64,000 nt of DNA from Lingula anatina (lineage: Eukaryota > Brachiopoda > Lingulata > Lingulida > Lingulidae): the NCBI RefSeq assembly GCF_001039355.2, contig NW_019775478.1, forward strand, positions 13,301 to 77,300. Direction: 5' to 3'. The translations under genes and the position numbers were made by a program. The notes below the pieces were generated by a model. The model was not told where the DNA came from, searched no databases, and saw only the letters and a list, made by a program, of their open reading frames with translations. Shown here in pieces: positions 18,850 to 30,748 of the stretch (position 1 is its first letter; each line of letters begins with the position of its first letter).

Positions 18850-21800
18850 TGCTTTTTTATCTATAAGGGTATATAAGTTATGGCGTTTCAACCATTCGCT
18901 AAAAGGCCTCATCGGTGTGTCTCCGGAAGTTAGGATGAAGAAGCGTCGAGATGCCATGCGTCATAGATAAAATACGCTCAGACACATTATAAGAAACACC
19001 TTAGGCCTACTTTTCTACAAATTTTGCACAAGAGATAACAAAAATCTTATTTCACAGAGCATCAAAACTGACAGATATGAACAAACAGTACACTGAGTGG
19101 TGTAAGCCAATATGCAATGATTATTTATGAAAAAAGGCCAAGAAAAAGGGAAGGGCTGACTTGTCTAGAATATTTTAAAGGCTTTTCAGCAGTCGGCTGA
19201 AGTAGTAACGGTACATCATTCTCCAGATTTAAGTACCGTTGATTTAATCATAACTCATTTAAAAAAACCGTTCCACCAAAATGTCAATGAACTCAAGATT
19301 TCACGGGTGGCAATCTTCCAACAGAACCGGAAGTTCTCTCGCTCAATTTACATGACACATCCCAGTAGCACTTCTTCAATTATTCCATCGCAATCTCGAA
19401 ATTATGATTCATCGGCGACATTCGATAAACCTTGTCGTATTATTTTTTTCTCGGTGTAATGTAAACTCATATAATCAAAAGCTGTATGATCCCTGAGTAT
19501 ATTTCAAGAGCCATACATTCATTTTGTAATAATAGGACTATTTTTAGCTGCGCACAGAGTGAGATAAGTGATGCGACTGCGTTTTAAGATTTCTTAGAAC
19601 TCTTTAAGAAAAAGATTGGGTTTTTTTCTTCCTTTTTGATCTTATTTGGCAAACTAAAGGACCTCCAACCGATTTTATAACTGCTACATAGCTACAAGGA
19701 TCTGTGACAGAAACTAGTATTTAATCGTGCCATTCGTCAATGAATGCAAACACTTCAAATCTCAAAGAACACATTTCTATCCAAACTGCTACATGTATGG
19801 CCGGTCCGCCTGTTCACTTCAACGGAAGGCGTGCATAATGTTTTTTTTTTTAATTTGGTGTACATTATGGGAAAAATGGATATTAAAAATAACGGCATTT
19901 TATAATTTGTATTTTTTTTTCAAAAAAATTTAAAAGGCAGTCAAAGAGGTGTGTTGCAGTAGGATGCATACAACATTTTGTTGTGGACTCCTATATTTTA
20001 CCCTCTATATCACCCATTTGATAAATTGAAGTGTTGTTCTGAAAAAAGCTCATGCACATTACTTCACGTAATTCTACAAGTTATATTTTCTATTTCTTTG
20101 AGCTGCTTGCAAAAACGTATTTGTTAAAAACAAAACAAATTGACATTAACCTACACCAGTGTTTTAACTCTTTTCAAGCCAATATATTGAAAAAAGACAG
20201 GCCTTTTTCATTTAAAATCTTGGATAGGTACTATAATAAAAGCAAAATCCATGTCCTTTCGCGAACTTCGGCATGCGTAAATCGAGGTTCATTCAACCTC
20301 ACGTGACCAAGCGGCCACCCTAAGATTTCCCAATCAATGGGCTACGTTTCTGTGACTTCAAAAATCACGGCACACAAAGAGTTAATGAAGGAAAGTGGAT
20401 TCTTTCTCAGTAAGCCCGAACACACGCCTGTGAGTTAGTGAGAGATCTGGAGAGCTAAAGCACTATTTCAGTGGTGCTAGAGGTATTCACATAAGTTGAT
20501 TTATGAATCACAATCTTTTGCAGTAAGCGCTTTCATGCAATTTCCACATAATTCATTGTTCTCTGAACAGTAAACTTCCGCAAAAGTATTGCTGTTACTC
20601 TGGTATTTCACTCTTTTAGCTTTTAAATGTTTAATGGCTTTACATATTCGCCGACAGGGGAAAATCAGATAGCCGTATGCGTAGTATAAGCAGGGCAGTG
20701 AATTTCCACCCTTTTCTTCGCTTCAAATTATAATTTGGAAACAGACCGATATGCTGCAAAAGTTAATAATAATACATGTAAATATATGGCATACGTAAAA
20801 ATATTATTATTGAATATAACCTTGGAATAACGCCTATTATTCATATTTACATGTACTGCGTCGTTGTTGCTATCAATTACCCATTTTACGATGAAAACAC
20901 GTTCCTGTACAAACCCATTGAAATTGTCATGCAAGCAATGAAATTGAATCTTCCAGACCCTCTACCACCAACAGTCTCCTTACAGGGTAACTTCTTCTTT
21001 ATATACTGTACATAAATCTCAAAATACTTGTATTTATTACAATAACAGGAGCTGTTTTTTTTTTTTTTTTCTTTCTTTTTTTTTTTTTTCCTTTTTATTG
21101 CTAACCGTTAATTTTATTTATTAAGTGGCTATATTGCTGTGTTATGTATCAGAGACTGGAATGTGGTACAAAACGTCTGCTTATATTTTAGTTTTACTTT
21201 AAAATGGGATACGTTGTCAGTTTAAAAGAATTATCGATATCGCAGGGGTTTAATATTTAAATTAATCAATAACTTAATTTTAGCGTCAGAATTCTTCGAT
21301 TCACCCCTTGACTCCAATTGTTTTAGGCAAACTACCCATATCTGTATCTGCATTCCTCTTGTAGATGAAGTCCCCCGAAAATATCATAAAAATTGTTTAT
21401 TATCCCTTAAACGTCTGTCTAGCCGATTCCGCTACTTCTGTTAAGGCAATTAGCGGTAAAACAGAGCATAGTGAAATTTTTAACCAGATGTACACTACAT
21501 TTAGTTATATGCTAATTGTATCTGAATATCTTTGAGAAGAAGATCAATTGTTTCTCCACATTTTGCCAAACTACAAAACGGGGGAAAGTACAAGGGATCA
21601 AACTTGATTTAAAAAATCACGTCTTTCATAGACACATATTAAAAGAAACATTCGAAATACGTGCTTTGAGTCATCTATTGATTAATCTGTTTTCAAATTG
21701 CTCGCATTCTTGGTTATAAACAAAACAACCGTTCTGCTACATGTAATGTTACTGTAGCAAAATTAATAAAAAAAAGGGAAAATGACATTTATAGCTCCTG

Positions 21801-24440
21801 TGTGTGTTTTTGTGATCTTTATAGCTGAATATGGCGATAGGAATGATTTTAATTTACCCACATTGTCACAATTACTGGATCTCCCTACTGCGTCTGGAAC
21901 AAACGGGATGTTACCACACAGTTTTCCACATTTATTTTATTAAAACAGAAACATTTAAACAATACCACATCTTATATTAAGAAACAAAAACCCGCCCAGG
22001 GAATCTTATTTCCCCAAACGAATCACTTACCTTTTAAATAACTGATTTCTCCCCTTAGCAACGCTATCAGCTAATAATGACTTCTTATCTTGTCTACTTC
22101 TTTTGGTATCTGCCAATTATTAATCCATCGTCTTGCGTCTTAAATAATGCTTTCATGGATTCATTTCCTTGAAAATATACCGCCCCGGTTCCTGTGGTCT
22201 CTTTAATTCAATATTATTTCTAATATAACATAAACTTGTCTATGGCTGGCGCTTCCGTTAGCTTTCCACTTGTGGCCCCGTCCTCATTGTTTAGAAGAAA
22301 ACAGTTGTCTGTAGCGTGGGGTTACTTCACGTCTTGTGCATTTTTCACGGCGATTCCAGACCGCAGACATTTCAAAAACGATTTTAACAGGTGTCTGTAA
22401 CATTACAGCGCTGTGTAGACGGCGTTATAAATCACGGCAAGCTGACGCGTTGCCAGCCTTTTATGCCCGAGATCGCGACATTATCCGCGAGATTTCGACA
22501 GTGCGAACGAGATGTTGCCAATAATTGGCAGCGCTCGGTGTGCGGGTTACACGGCGGTGAAGGCGTAACGGGGCACCAAACTGTTTTAAGGGAAGAAGCG
22601 GGTTATTTTATTGCCGAATCACGGTTCATTGAATGTTACGTCATTTGTTTTTCCTCTCCTTGGCATAATTGCACACTGTGCGATCAAAAGGCAGGCCTAT
22701 GGTACATGATACTTTTTCTCAGTGCTTCTTAAGACGCACGTAAGACTGACATTGACTGGTCTGGAAAAATGACATTTTAAAGATTTGCCAAGTTGGCAGG
22801 ATTGTTTATTTCCAGTCAAAGAATGTTGTTTTGTTTTTCTTGCTGCTAAAATTTCAACCTAAAACAAACACATATTAAAAGTCAAATACATAACAGTGTT
22901 GAAATATTGGTAACATTCTGGTTCTAAGTAGAGGAACTTTGTCTTGTTTCTTGTATAGTTGCACTGAAATTATGACTAAAAACAAAAGCACATCGAAATC
23001 AGACTCACAAATGCGTGGAGATCGAACAATTTCCCCAGTACTGGCGTGTCTATATCAATAAGTTTTATCTAAAAGTACAGCCAAACTTTCCTCCCAATAC
23101 AGCTCACATAATTTGATTGACTTAAATTATGTACGTTCCTTTTCGTTCACGGTTTAATTCCTGTGGCAGTAGGCAGATGCGATGTCGGGGTGCGGGAGAT
23201 TTGAGTCCCACCCCGTCCCTTTTAGAAATATTGGCTCCGCTGGTGAATAAAACTATGGAACGAGTCCAAACCCGATTGCGTAGTTTTTTATCAAACTTCT
23301 AAGCTAATTCTCACTCTCACCTCCTTTCTAAAGCTACTGTTTTTCTAAAGAACCCGATCACGAATATAGTTAAAACTTCATTATTGTTTTATTGGTGATA
23401 TTCTTTATCATTTTTCACCAATTGAGGTACTAATATAAACAGAACATTAAAAACTCTACGTTTGATTGGAATGAGCGTTTTAAATGTGAAGAAGATGGGG
23501 ACTTCGCAACATGGTGATCATTTATATAAGATCGTTACTTTGCACATAAATAGTACACTACCCAAAGCCGTTGGAATAATTGTAATTGTATAAACTCTTA
23601 TTCGTGCTCATTTTTCTATTACTAATGCAATTCAACAGTCTTTGTTTCCCCTTCATGAGTGGCTTAAAAACTAAATATGTACAATGTAGACTTTGTTTGG
23701 GGGGTCTTGGATACATGTATAAGCGGTTTTGGACATGGTATACCGTGGTCATTTATGGGAAAGAGTTTAAAGCGCTAGGAAAATAGAATTCTTGCTATAT
23801 TTAGGTCTACAATGCTCATTTTGTGCATTCAATCTTAAATGCACAGTATGCGACTTATGGATCTATTCCTAAGTTGCCAACAAAAGAGAATATGACAGAA
23901 GAACTTAACATAGATTTATCACGTTGCGAATTCACAGACATCCCATTCGTGCCATGCATGATTTATAAAACGGCGAGAAGAAACAGAAAATGTTCAGTTC
24001 AATCAAGTGTTTTTGTTTCAGTGTCTAATAGAATTCTACAGAAACACAAATTACTGAGTAACAAATAAGCCTTAAATTTTACATATTCCATGAGAATCAT
24101 TGGCATTCCCTCAAAGAAAGTAAATATATAAAGTAAACATAAATATAAGTTAATATCCAAATAAAGAAACACGATTCTTTAATTTAAATCAATCATTTTA
24201 TCGTCTTATGAAAACGCATTTTCACACAAGACTAGATGTTATTAAGTTTAAGTGAAATGTCTTTTATAACAGGATAATTATCAACTAGCGAAAGGGAATA
24301 CAGATACCCGACGAGCTTTTAAACCGAAAACTTTTTTGGATTCTGCAGCTGTTCTGTGCACTTTTCTTTGTGCATTTTACTCTTGTTTTTGTACCTGTCC
24401 AGAAATGTTCGGTCTAAATTTCCTCGTCCACTGAAAAATA
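18850..24440. other. Gene-poor region upstream of the DAN-like gene
   Basis: AT-rich with T-runs (for example 21056-21091) and no recognised coding exon on either strand. A more GC- and CpG-rich island at about 22250-22600 is the only promoter-like patch, and fits the DAN-like gene's upstream region. Confidence 0.4.
22031..22500 (-). promoter_or_regulatory. Possible promoter and noncoding first exon of the DAN-like gene
   Basis: On the minus strand a strong donor GTAAGTG follows AAAAG at 22031, and the sequence just upstream (22250-22600 on the plus strand) is locally CpG-rich. The DAN-like coding exon 1 begins right after an acceptor, so a noncoding exon upstream is needed. This is the best candidate I see, but the right boundary is a guess. 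Confidence 0.25.
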
Positions 24441-24452
24441 TAAAGTGAAGAT

Positions 24453-24945
24453 CCAGGGCCGTAGCTTGAGCAAAATGCCAGGGGGGGGGGGGGGGGGCAG
24501 TAAGCGGACACGAGGGGGGCGAAGCCCCCGAGGGGGGAGGGGGTGTCCCCGTACCAGTGTGGAAAATTCTAAATCCCAGNNNNNNNNNNNNNNNNNNNNN
24601 NNNNNNNNNNNNNNNNNNNNNNNNNNNNNNNNNNNNNNNNNNNNNNNNNNNNNNNNNNNNNNNNNNNNNNNNNNNNNNNNNNNNNNNNNNNNNNNNNNNN
24701 NNNNNNNNNNNNNNNNNNNNNNNNNNNNNNNNNNNNNNNNNNNNNNNNNNNNNNNNNNNNNNNNNNNNNNNNNNNNNNNNNNNNNNNNNNNNNNNNNNNN
24801 NNNNNNNNNNNNNNNNNNNNNNNNNNNNNNNNNNNNNNNNNNNNNNNNNNNNNNNNNNNNGTCCCGGTACCAGTGTGGAAAATTCTAAATCCCAGGGGGG
24901 GGGCAGCTGCCCCCCCTGCCCCCCCGGAGGCTACGGCCCTGAGAT
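24453..24945. mobile_element. Element with CAGGGCCGTAGC inverted ends, interrupted by gap
   Basis: The left end CAGGGCCGTAGC and the inverted right end (GCTACGGCCCTG) bound a G/C-homopolymer-rich interior. CAGGG-type ends are typical of hAT-like MITEs. The words GTACCAGTGTGGAAAATTCT and AAATCCCAG occur on both sides of the gap, so the interior is itself repeated. Confidence 0.6.
24580..24860. other. Assembly gap (N)
   Basis: 281 N bases next to G-runs and a repeated word. It is an assembly artefact, not biology. Confidence 0.98.
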
Positions 24946-24949
24946 CCCA

Positions 24950-26990
24950 ATTAAATTCACCAAACTGATAAACAAATAAATGGAAATACAGAAAGTCCGC
25001 CCTCCATTTAGCTATAATGGTTATGGTTTAAACCTGGGGTGAGGCTTACCAGTACAAATGAATGGGAAGCAGACTCTCTATCATTGGGGACTCTCCGTCA
25101 CGTTACACCGGCAGACGATAGTATCTGTACATAGGTGTAGGAGCTGGGGAAACATAAGGAAGCCCTCCCCCTATACCCCACCTTCCTCCACTCCTTTTTT
25201 CAGCAACGTCGGTCTTAACCGTCGGCAGGAGGGGACCAAAAGGCCACTGGCCACTTCTCTGGGTATTGACAGACACTGGGCCCAACCAACCGATGTCTAA
25301 CTGCAAATAATTAAATTTTCCGTAATCCCCTCTCTGACTCTGGTTACTCGTGTATTTTACTTATTCTATCTTTTTAGGTATTTATTTATTTGTTTGTTTT
25401 CTTATTCAATGGTTGCCCCCACCGCCTACTAGAATAAAGAATCCATAGAATGCTCGTTTTACCGGTTAATAGCCAATTAATATCAATAACAACGATAATA
25501 AGCGTAGCCTCTTTCCGGAAGTTTACAATTTATCACAAATGAAAACCACTACTTTTGGAAAATCCTTGTGTGAAACGGTTGTGACTCAAAAACTAGAAAA
25601 CTTAGAACTCAAAAACAGGTTTTTTACAGTCTTAAGGACAGTTTAGGTGTATTGACTATGCTAAGCCTTGGCAATGGTGCTCGGTGTTGAATTTTCCAAG
25701 TGGATTTTATTTTAATGAAAAGATTACATTTTTACTATATGAAGCTTTGAACCGCATGATGCAGATTGCTGTTTGGTTGAGACTGGGGCTCAACTAGCAC
25801 ATTTTGAAATATTATCTATCATTTGAAATATTATCCGAAGCTACATTTTATTTAACTGAGCACTGCTACTGAGAAATAAAATCAACCATTAAGACAAAAA
25901 GATTAAACTGATTTATGTGGTTCAACACCAGGGCAATCTTACATGCAATCATGTATAGACGGGTCCAGAGCGCCAAGTATTAGGGTCTTTTTCTGTCCCG
26001 CCTTCCTCCAAAACACGCACGCACGCACGCACGCACGCACTTGTGGTCGGAGTATAAAATGATGGACTTTGACATGCAACTACAGATTACCAAACGCATC
26101 TGTCACAAATAAAGAGCTACAAGCAAACAAGATTACAAAAGGACTAAACATAATTTACCAAAGGTAGGTCTGTAATAAAACACAGTGCAGAAAATTAATT
26201 AAACCTGCGCATATAATCAAATTAATAGAATAAGGTCTGAATATTTATTTGAAACACTTCAGATAAAATGGAAAATTACAATAGCTCTGAGGTGTAGCGT
26301 CTTAATGTTACGTATACAGTCCATTTTGTGAATGCTTAAGATATTTATGAAGTGGTGTACTGGTGCACAGTGTAGGCTAACCTACATGTAGTTTACAGGT
26401 AACATGCTAGCCTACGCTAGCTGTACTAGGCCTACTGGTACCGGTATAGGCCCCTACATGTATGTATATTAAGATTTGTACATGATATCTCCGAGATGGG
26501 ACCTGAGCGAGTGAAGTTGGGATAGAAAAATTTTAAAGTTAAAAACATTTAGTAGGCCTAGACGTAGGCCTATCAGTAGCCTACTATGGTTTTCCTCTCT
26601 CTTGCTCTCTCTCTCTCTCTCAAAATTATTTTTTAATCATTCTATGTGGAAAAACTGTCAAAATTCGCTCGTTTATACATAAATGCCGTTTAAATTCCAT
26701 ATGAATAGAGATGGGGCCTGTGTTATCAAACGTCTTCAAAATGGTTGTAATATATTTCCTACCGGACACGCCCCAACTTACAAACCGATTGAACTGGAAT
26801 CAACCTTCACTATTGATATTTTAAAAACCAGTTTCCACATTTGTTGTCGAGCTGCACATAGATCGTTCCCTTCAAGATAAGAATGGGTCAGTTTTGTTGT
26901 GCAAACAAGATCTATTGTGTGCTTATTGCGAAAGTTAGTAACGGATATTGCGAAATAGCCATTACTCCATGCTAGATTGAAACGGACACT
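24950..26990. other. No gene recognised
   Basis: AT-rich flank of the scramblase promoter. It contains an ACGC microsatellite (26013-26040) and a CT run near 26600-26620. The open frames here show no family resemblance or splice context. Confidence 0.45.
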
Positions 26991-26997
26991 TGATTGA

Positions 26998-27165
26998 AAG
27001 AGTATAGACAGGCCAGCCAATCAAAATCGCAGAAACTCTTCAGCCCGTACTTCCGCCATCTTGTGTCGATTGGTTGGAGGCAGACACAAACGTTCCAAAG
27101 GACGCCGAGATTTTACAGGGATTTCTGCCATTTGTTATCTCGGTGAATTTTATAACATCGTGAGA
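26998..27165 (+). promoter_or_regulatory. Scramblase promoter and noncoding first exon
   Basis: A CCAAT box (CAGCCAATC near 27014), an inverted CCAAT (GATTGG near 27068) and a TTCCGCCATCTT element (27051-27062, ETS/YY1-like) lie in a TATA-less segment. A strong donor GTAAGT follows at 27166. The matching acceptor TCATTGCAG ends at 30673, five bases before the scramblase ATG, so this is inferred to be its first exon. The exact start site is not visible. Confidence 0.5.
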
Positions 27166-27459
27166 GTAAGTGTAAGCAGGTAAAGTCGTTGATCTCATGC
27201 CATTAAGCGCACGTTAAACAGCGTTTAAGTAAGAAGCAGTGCAGTTAACCTTTTGTTTACTTTTAGAAACGGGCGGTTCCTATTACAGCAGTGTTTCCAT
27301 AACATAACATAAGGTACACAGGAGGTATTTTCTCGAAAAAAAAAGTCACTTATTTTGTCCTTAATTGAAAAGCATTTGGACAAACTGCCTTCTCTTTTCA
27401 TGCGTGGCTAACTGACAAAATTCCTAAAATGCCGAGATTGTGTAATAACTAATAGTGGT

Positions 27460-27560
27460 GTGATAATAGCCCGTTGAAATCTAGAGCACTTGCACAGTCA
27501 ACTAGCGTCCCTGTTCGATCCCCGGACGAGTCGAGCATTTCCCCCAAACGTTACAATGGT
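27460..27560 (+). repeat. tRNA-derived SINE fragment 1
   Basis: A box-B-like GTTCGATCCCCGG near 27513 and a degenerate box A with TAGAGCACTTGC before it, followed by a tail ATTTCCCCCAAACGTTACAA. It is not a functional tRNA, because no cloverleaf closes. Confidence 0.5.
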
Positions 27561-27644
27561 GACAGTGATGTAGGGCGTGGTAGACTCAGTCTTTTGGCAT
27601 TGTTTGGAGGCGGGCGGGGGGGGTGGGGGTGCAGTAACTGGCTG

Positions 27645-27708
27645 GGGTAGACTCGATAGCTCTGTGGTAGAGCACTCGCTCAGGTATTTCCCCAAAAAAG
27701 TTACAATA
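27645..27708 (+). repeat. tRNA-derived SINE fragment 2
   Basis: Box-A-like TAGCTCTGTGGTAGAGCACT followed directly by the same tail type, ATTTCCCCAAAAAAGTTACAA. Box B is deleted. Confidence 0.45.
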
Positions 27709-27802
27709 TTCTCAACTGCATGTGTGACCTAAATGAACTGACTAGTGTAGTTATATTACATTTAGAGTAGGATTAAAGAAATGTTACAAAGGAATTAAGA
27801 AG

Positions 27803-27807
<5 letters not shown>

Positions 27808-27886
<79 letters not shown>
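27808..27886. repeat. AT microsatellite
   Basis: About 39 AT units in scramblase intron 1. Confidence 0.97.
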
Positions 27887-27889
<3 letters not shown>

Positions 27890-29380
27890 AATTGTCTGTA
27901 GCATGACATGATACCAAGATGATACCAAGAGTCACCCAAATTTTTTCACCAATATATAGAATGAAGAATATGAATCAGATTAACAACTGATAAAGTGATA
28001 AAATTATTTATCGACCTTTGGTATATCAATATGACCATACTCAACAAGGGACAATAGAAAAACAGATAGCCCTCTTAAAGCATATTTATTTATCTTTGAC
28101 CCTGTCTTAACAAAAATTTATATCCAAACCTGTAAATGATGGATGTATAGTGTAGTGAAGAATTGCACCGGAAGGATTTTCAAGGGGATTTTAGTATGTA
28201 CTAGGCAGTTACATAAGTTCTTTAAACTAATGATATTATTCCACAGCACCTTCTTTTTACCCTCTTCCTTGCTTATTCATTTAAAAGTTTATAACAGAGA
28301 CATGTTTACTGTCTGGAAGAAAGAAGGAGGACACATTTCAAAATATTTACACTCAGGGTTGTTCTGTCCAGCTTTGGCATGATTCAGACATATTATTGTG
28401 CTAATATAAGAATACAGTTTTCATAAGTTTTTTTTTTTTTTAAGTCATTTTTAATAGAGCTTGTTAATTGGTATCTTAAAAGGATCTAACACACCTTTTC
28501 TTAGGATGCTCTTTGAATTTATATATACTTGTGGATGATGGATTATTAGAATACAATTCAATATATATATTTTTTCTACTTATTTGGCACAGTTAAATGA
28601 TGAAACAATGTCTCTACAACAAGCTTTAGTCCACTCCCCGTTGCTATGTCCATCATAAGCTCATACCAGGGAATTGATTACATTATCCAGACCCATGTTT
28701 GTACATAAATAATACAATATACTGTAAGCAAAGATTACGTAATGACAAAAGAGGCTGCAATATGCCTAGCTTGCTGACTGAGTGGCTTTGTGTTCAATAT
28801 AAAGACTGTCAGGTAAAGACCTTGAAGGACATCTTTGATGGAAACAGCACGCATGTTGTGCTGTGATTATTGTGAAAAAAATTCAAGTGTTCTAGAATAT
28901 GGTATAAATTCTATCCAATTTTTACCTGGGCATTTTCTGTTGCATTTATTTCTGGAATGACATTTGTGTCACCTAGTATTTTAATTAGGACTTTTAAATG
29001 AAACTAATTTGTATAAATTGGCAATCGTTACTCATTAATCACTGATAAACAATTGGTGACAGCATCAGGATGGTTAATAAAAGTGAATAATATTCTTGTG
29101 ACAAATAATTTTGTTTTTCGACTCTGTATGACTCGTTACCTTACTAGTACTAGTATTTATAACTTAAATTATCATTTATCCCTGTGGCCCCATGCTCATA
29201 TTTACATATATACACATTGGTCTATGTGGATCCACCCAACTCTGCGGAGATTCTTTCTTAGCGAAATCAGCTTCCTCGAAAACAGAAAAGCAGGAAGGGT
29301 TTTATGCAGTTAAGCTGATTGTAACTTCGGCGAGAGTCCTGGCAGCAGAGTTCAAGCACTCTGCATACACAGATGAGGAC

Positions 29381-29612
29381 TTAAGGCTTATTCCCAGAGC
29401 TTTTAGATCGATCTATCCCCGCGGGGAGTCTCACTAGATTACTGTCAGATAATCCCGCTTAAATGTCCGTCCTGCCTACTACAAGCTGTAAGGGGGTAAT
29501 TAACTAAGGTGCGCACTCGGCTGACTGCAATTAAGCACGAATCCCCAGGGAGTTAGGTCGATCTAAATCTAAATCTCTGGATAGATCGAAATCTCTGGGA
29601 ATGCACCCTTAG
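29381..29612. mobile_element. MITE family A, copy 2 (inverted)
   Basis: Inverted ends with TTAGATCGATCTA. The inverted right terminus reads CTAAGGGTGCATTCCCAGAG. It lies in scramblase intron 1. Confidence 0.8.
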
Positions 29613-30678
29613 TGTAGGAATTACACTGAGTCTGTTGTGTAATTCTAACGACCAAATTTGATTATATGTCTCTGGCAATTGTGTATTGATATATCTTAAT
29701 AACCAACTGTGAATAATCCAAATACCAGTCATGTTGAAGCCAGTATAACCTTGTAAATTTGGTCAGTTACTATATATCCACCATTTCTGAGAACCAAGAG
29801 ATTCATCCTAGTAGGTCCTTGAGAAGGACTCGTAGGCTGAAAGACTGTAGTAATATTCACTTTTTTGTTCTTATAGTGATTGTGACCTGATGCGTTTATA
29901 GCTGATATGTAGTCCAAGTTGAATAACATAAGTCTGGGCCCTATTTTACAAAAAAAAAATGTAATTCAATCTTTGCTAACCTATGGTGTTCATTTTTTAT
30001 ATTATATTCAGCCATTTTATACACAGAATCAAAAAGGCAAGCTTTAGCCTTATTGTTCAGCGTTCTCTGTTTTACTGATAAAATATTTACAGTTTGCTGA
30101 CAAAAAAACTTATGTAGCATGAAGTAGCATCGTTTCATCGATTAGTTTGTTGTTCTATTTATAATGTTTGTTGCTGGTTTCACCAGGTATTGTGTAAGGC
30201 TATTTCAATGCCTCTCTTTTTGAAGAGATTTACCTGTTGTTCACGCGTGATCTATAAATTATGGTGACCCCTCAGATATGAGCAGGATGAATGTAAACTG
30301 TTTGCTTTTGGGGGTATTTTTAGCTACTTAATATGTGAATCACAAAGGGGTAGTGAGGTATAGAAATATAATATTGATCAGTAAATGTGTGCATCCTGCT
30401 GTCATTTTTAGTTTCAGTTATTTTGATAAGTTTAGGTATAATTTAACATTTATTAAGGGGTCGATTCAGATATATATATTTTTTTCGGACAGTCTTCCAA
30501 ATTATCTCTGTTGATCCAGTCTTCAATTTTGACCATCTTCCGAAATCAAACATTATGTCATCATAAACTTGGACAATTTTTACTGTCTTCCAGAAGACCC
30601 AAAAGATGGCTTACATCTGCCCCTGTTTATTTCTCATTGTATTATTAGTAACTTCTGTGTTAAATCATTGCAGGTATC

Positions 30679-30748
30679 ATGGGGGACCCCGTGACAAATC
30701 AACCCGGAGGGGGGATGCCGCCACCCCAGGCATACGGACAGCCACAAG
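30679..30748 (+). CDS. PLSCR coding exon 1
   Basis: Start ATG in GTATCATGG, 23 codons plus one base, donor GTAGGC. Pro/Gly-rich. Confidence 0.82.

Larger units (their letters stand above)
27166..30673 (+). other. Scramblase intron 1 (inferred)
   Basis: Bounded by donor GTAAGT and acceptor ATTGCAG. It holds two SINE fragments, an AT run and MITE A copy 2. No other coding segment was recognised. Confidence 0.5.

Noticed and set aside
24445-24979. Gly/Arg-rich open frames across the first gap
   Set aside because: Homopolymer G/C and N sequence within a MITE-like element.
27460-27710. tRNA gene
   Set aside because: Box A and box B words are on different partial copies and no acceptor stem closes; this is SINE debris.
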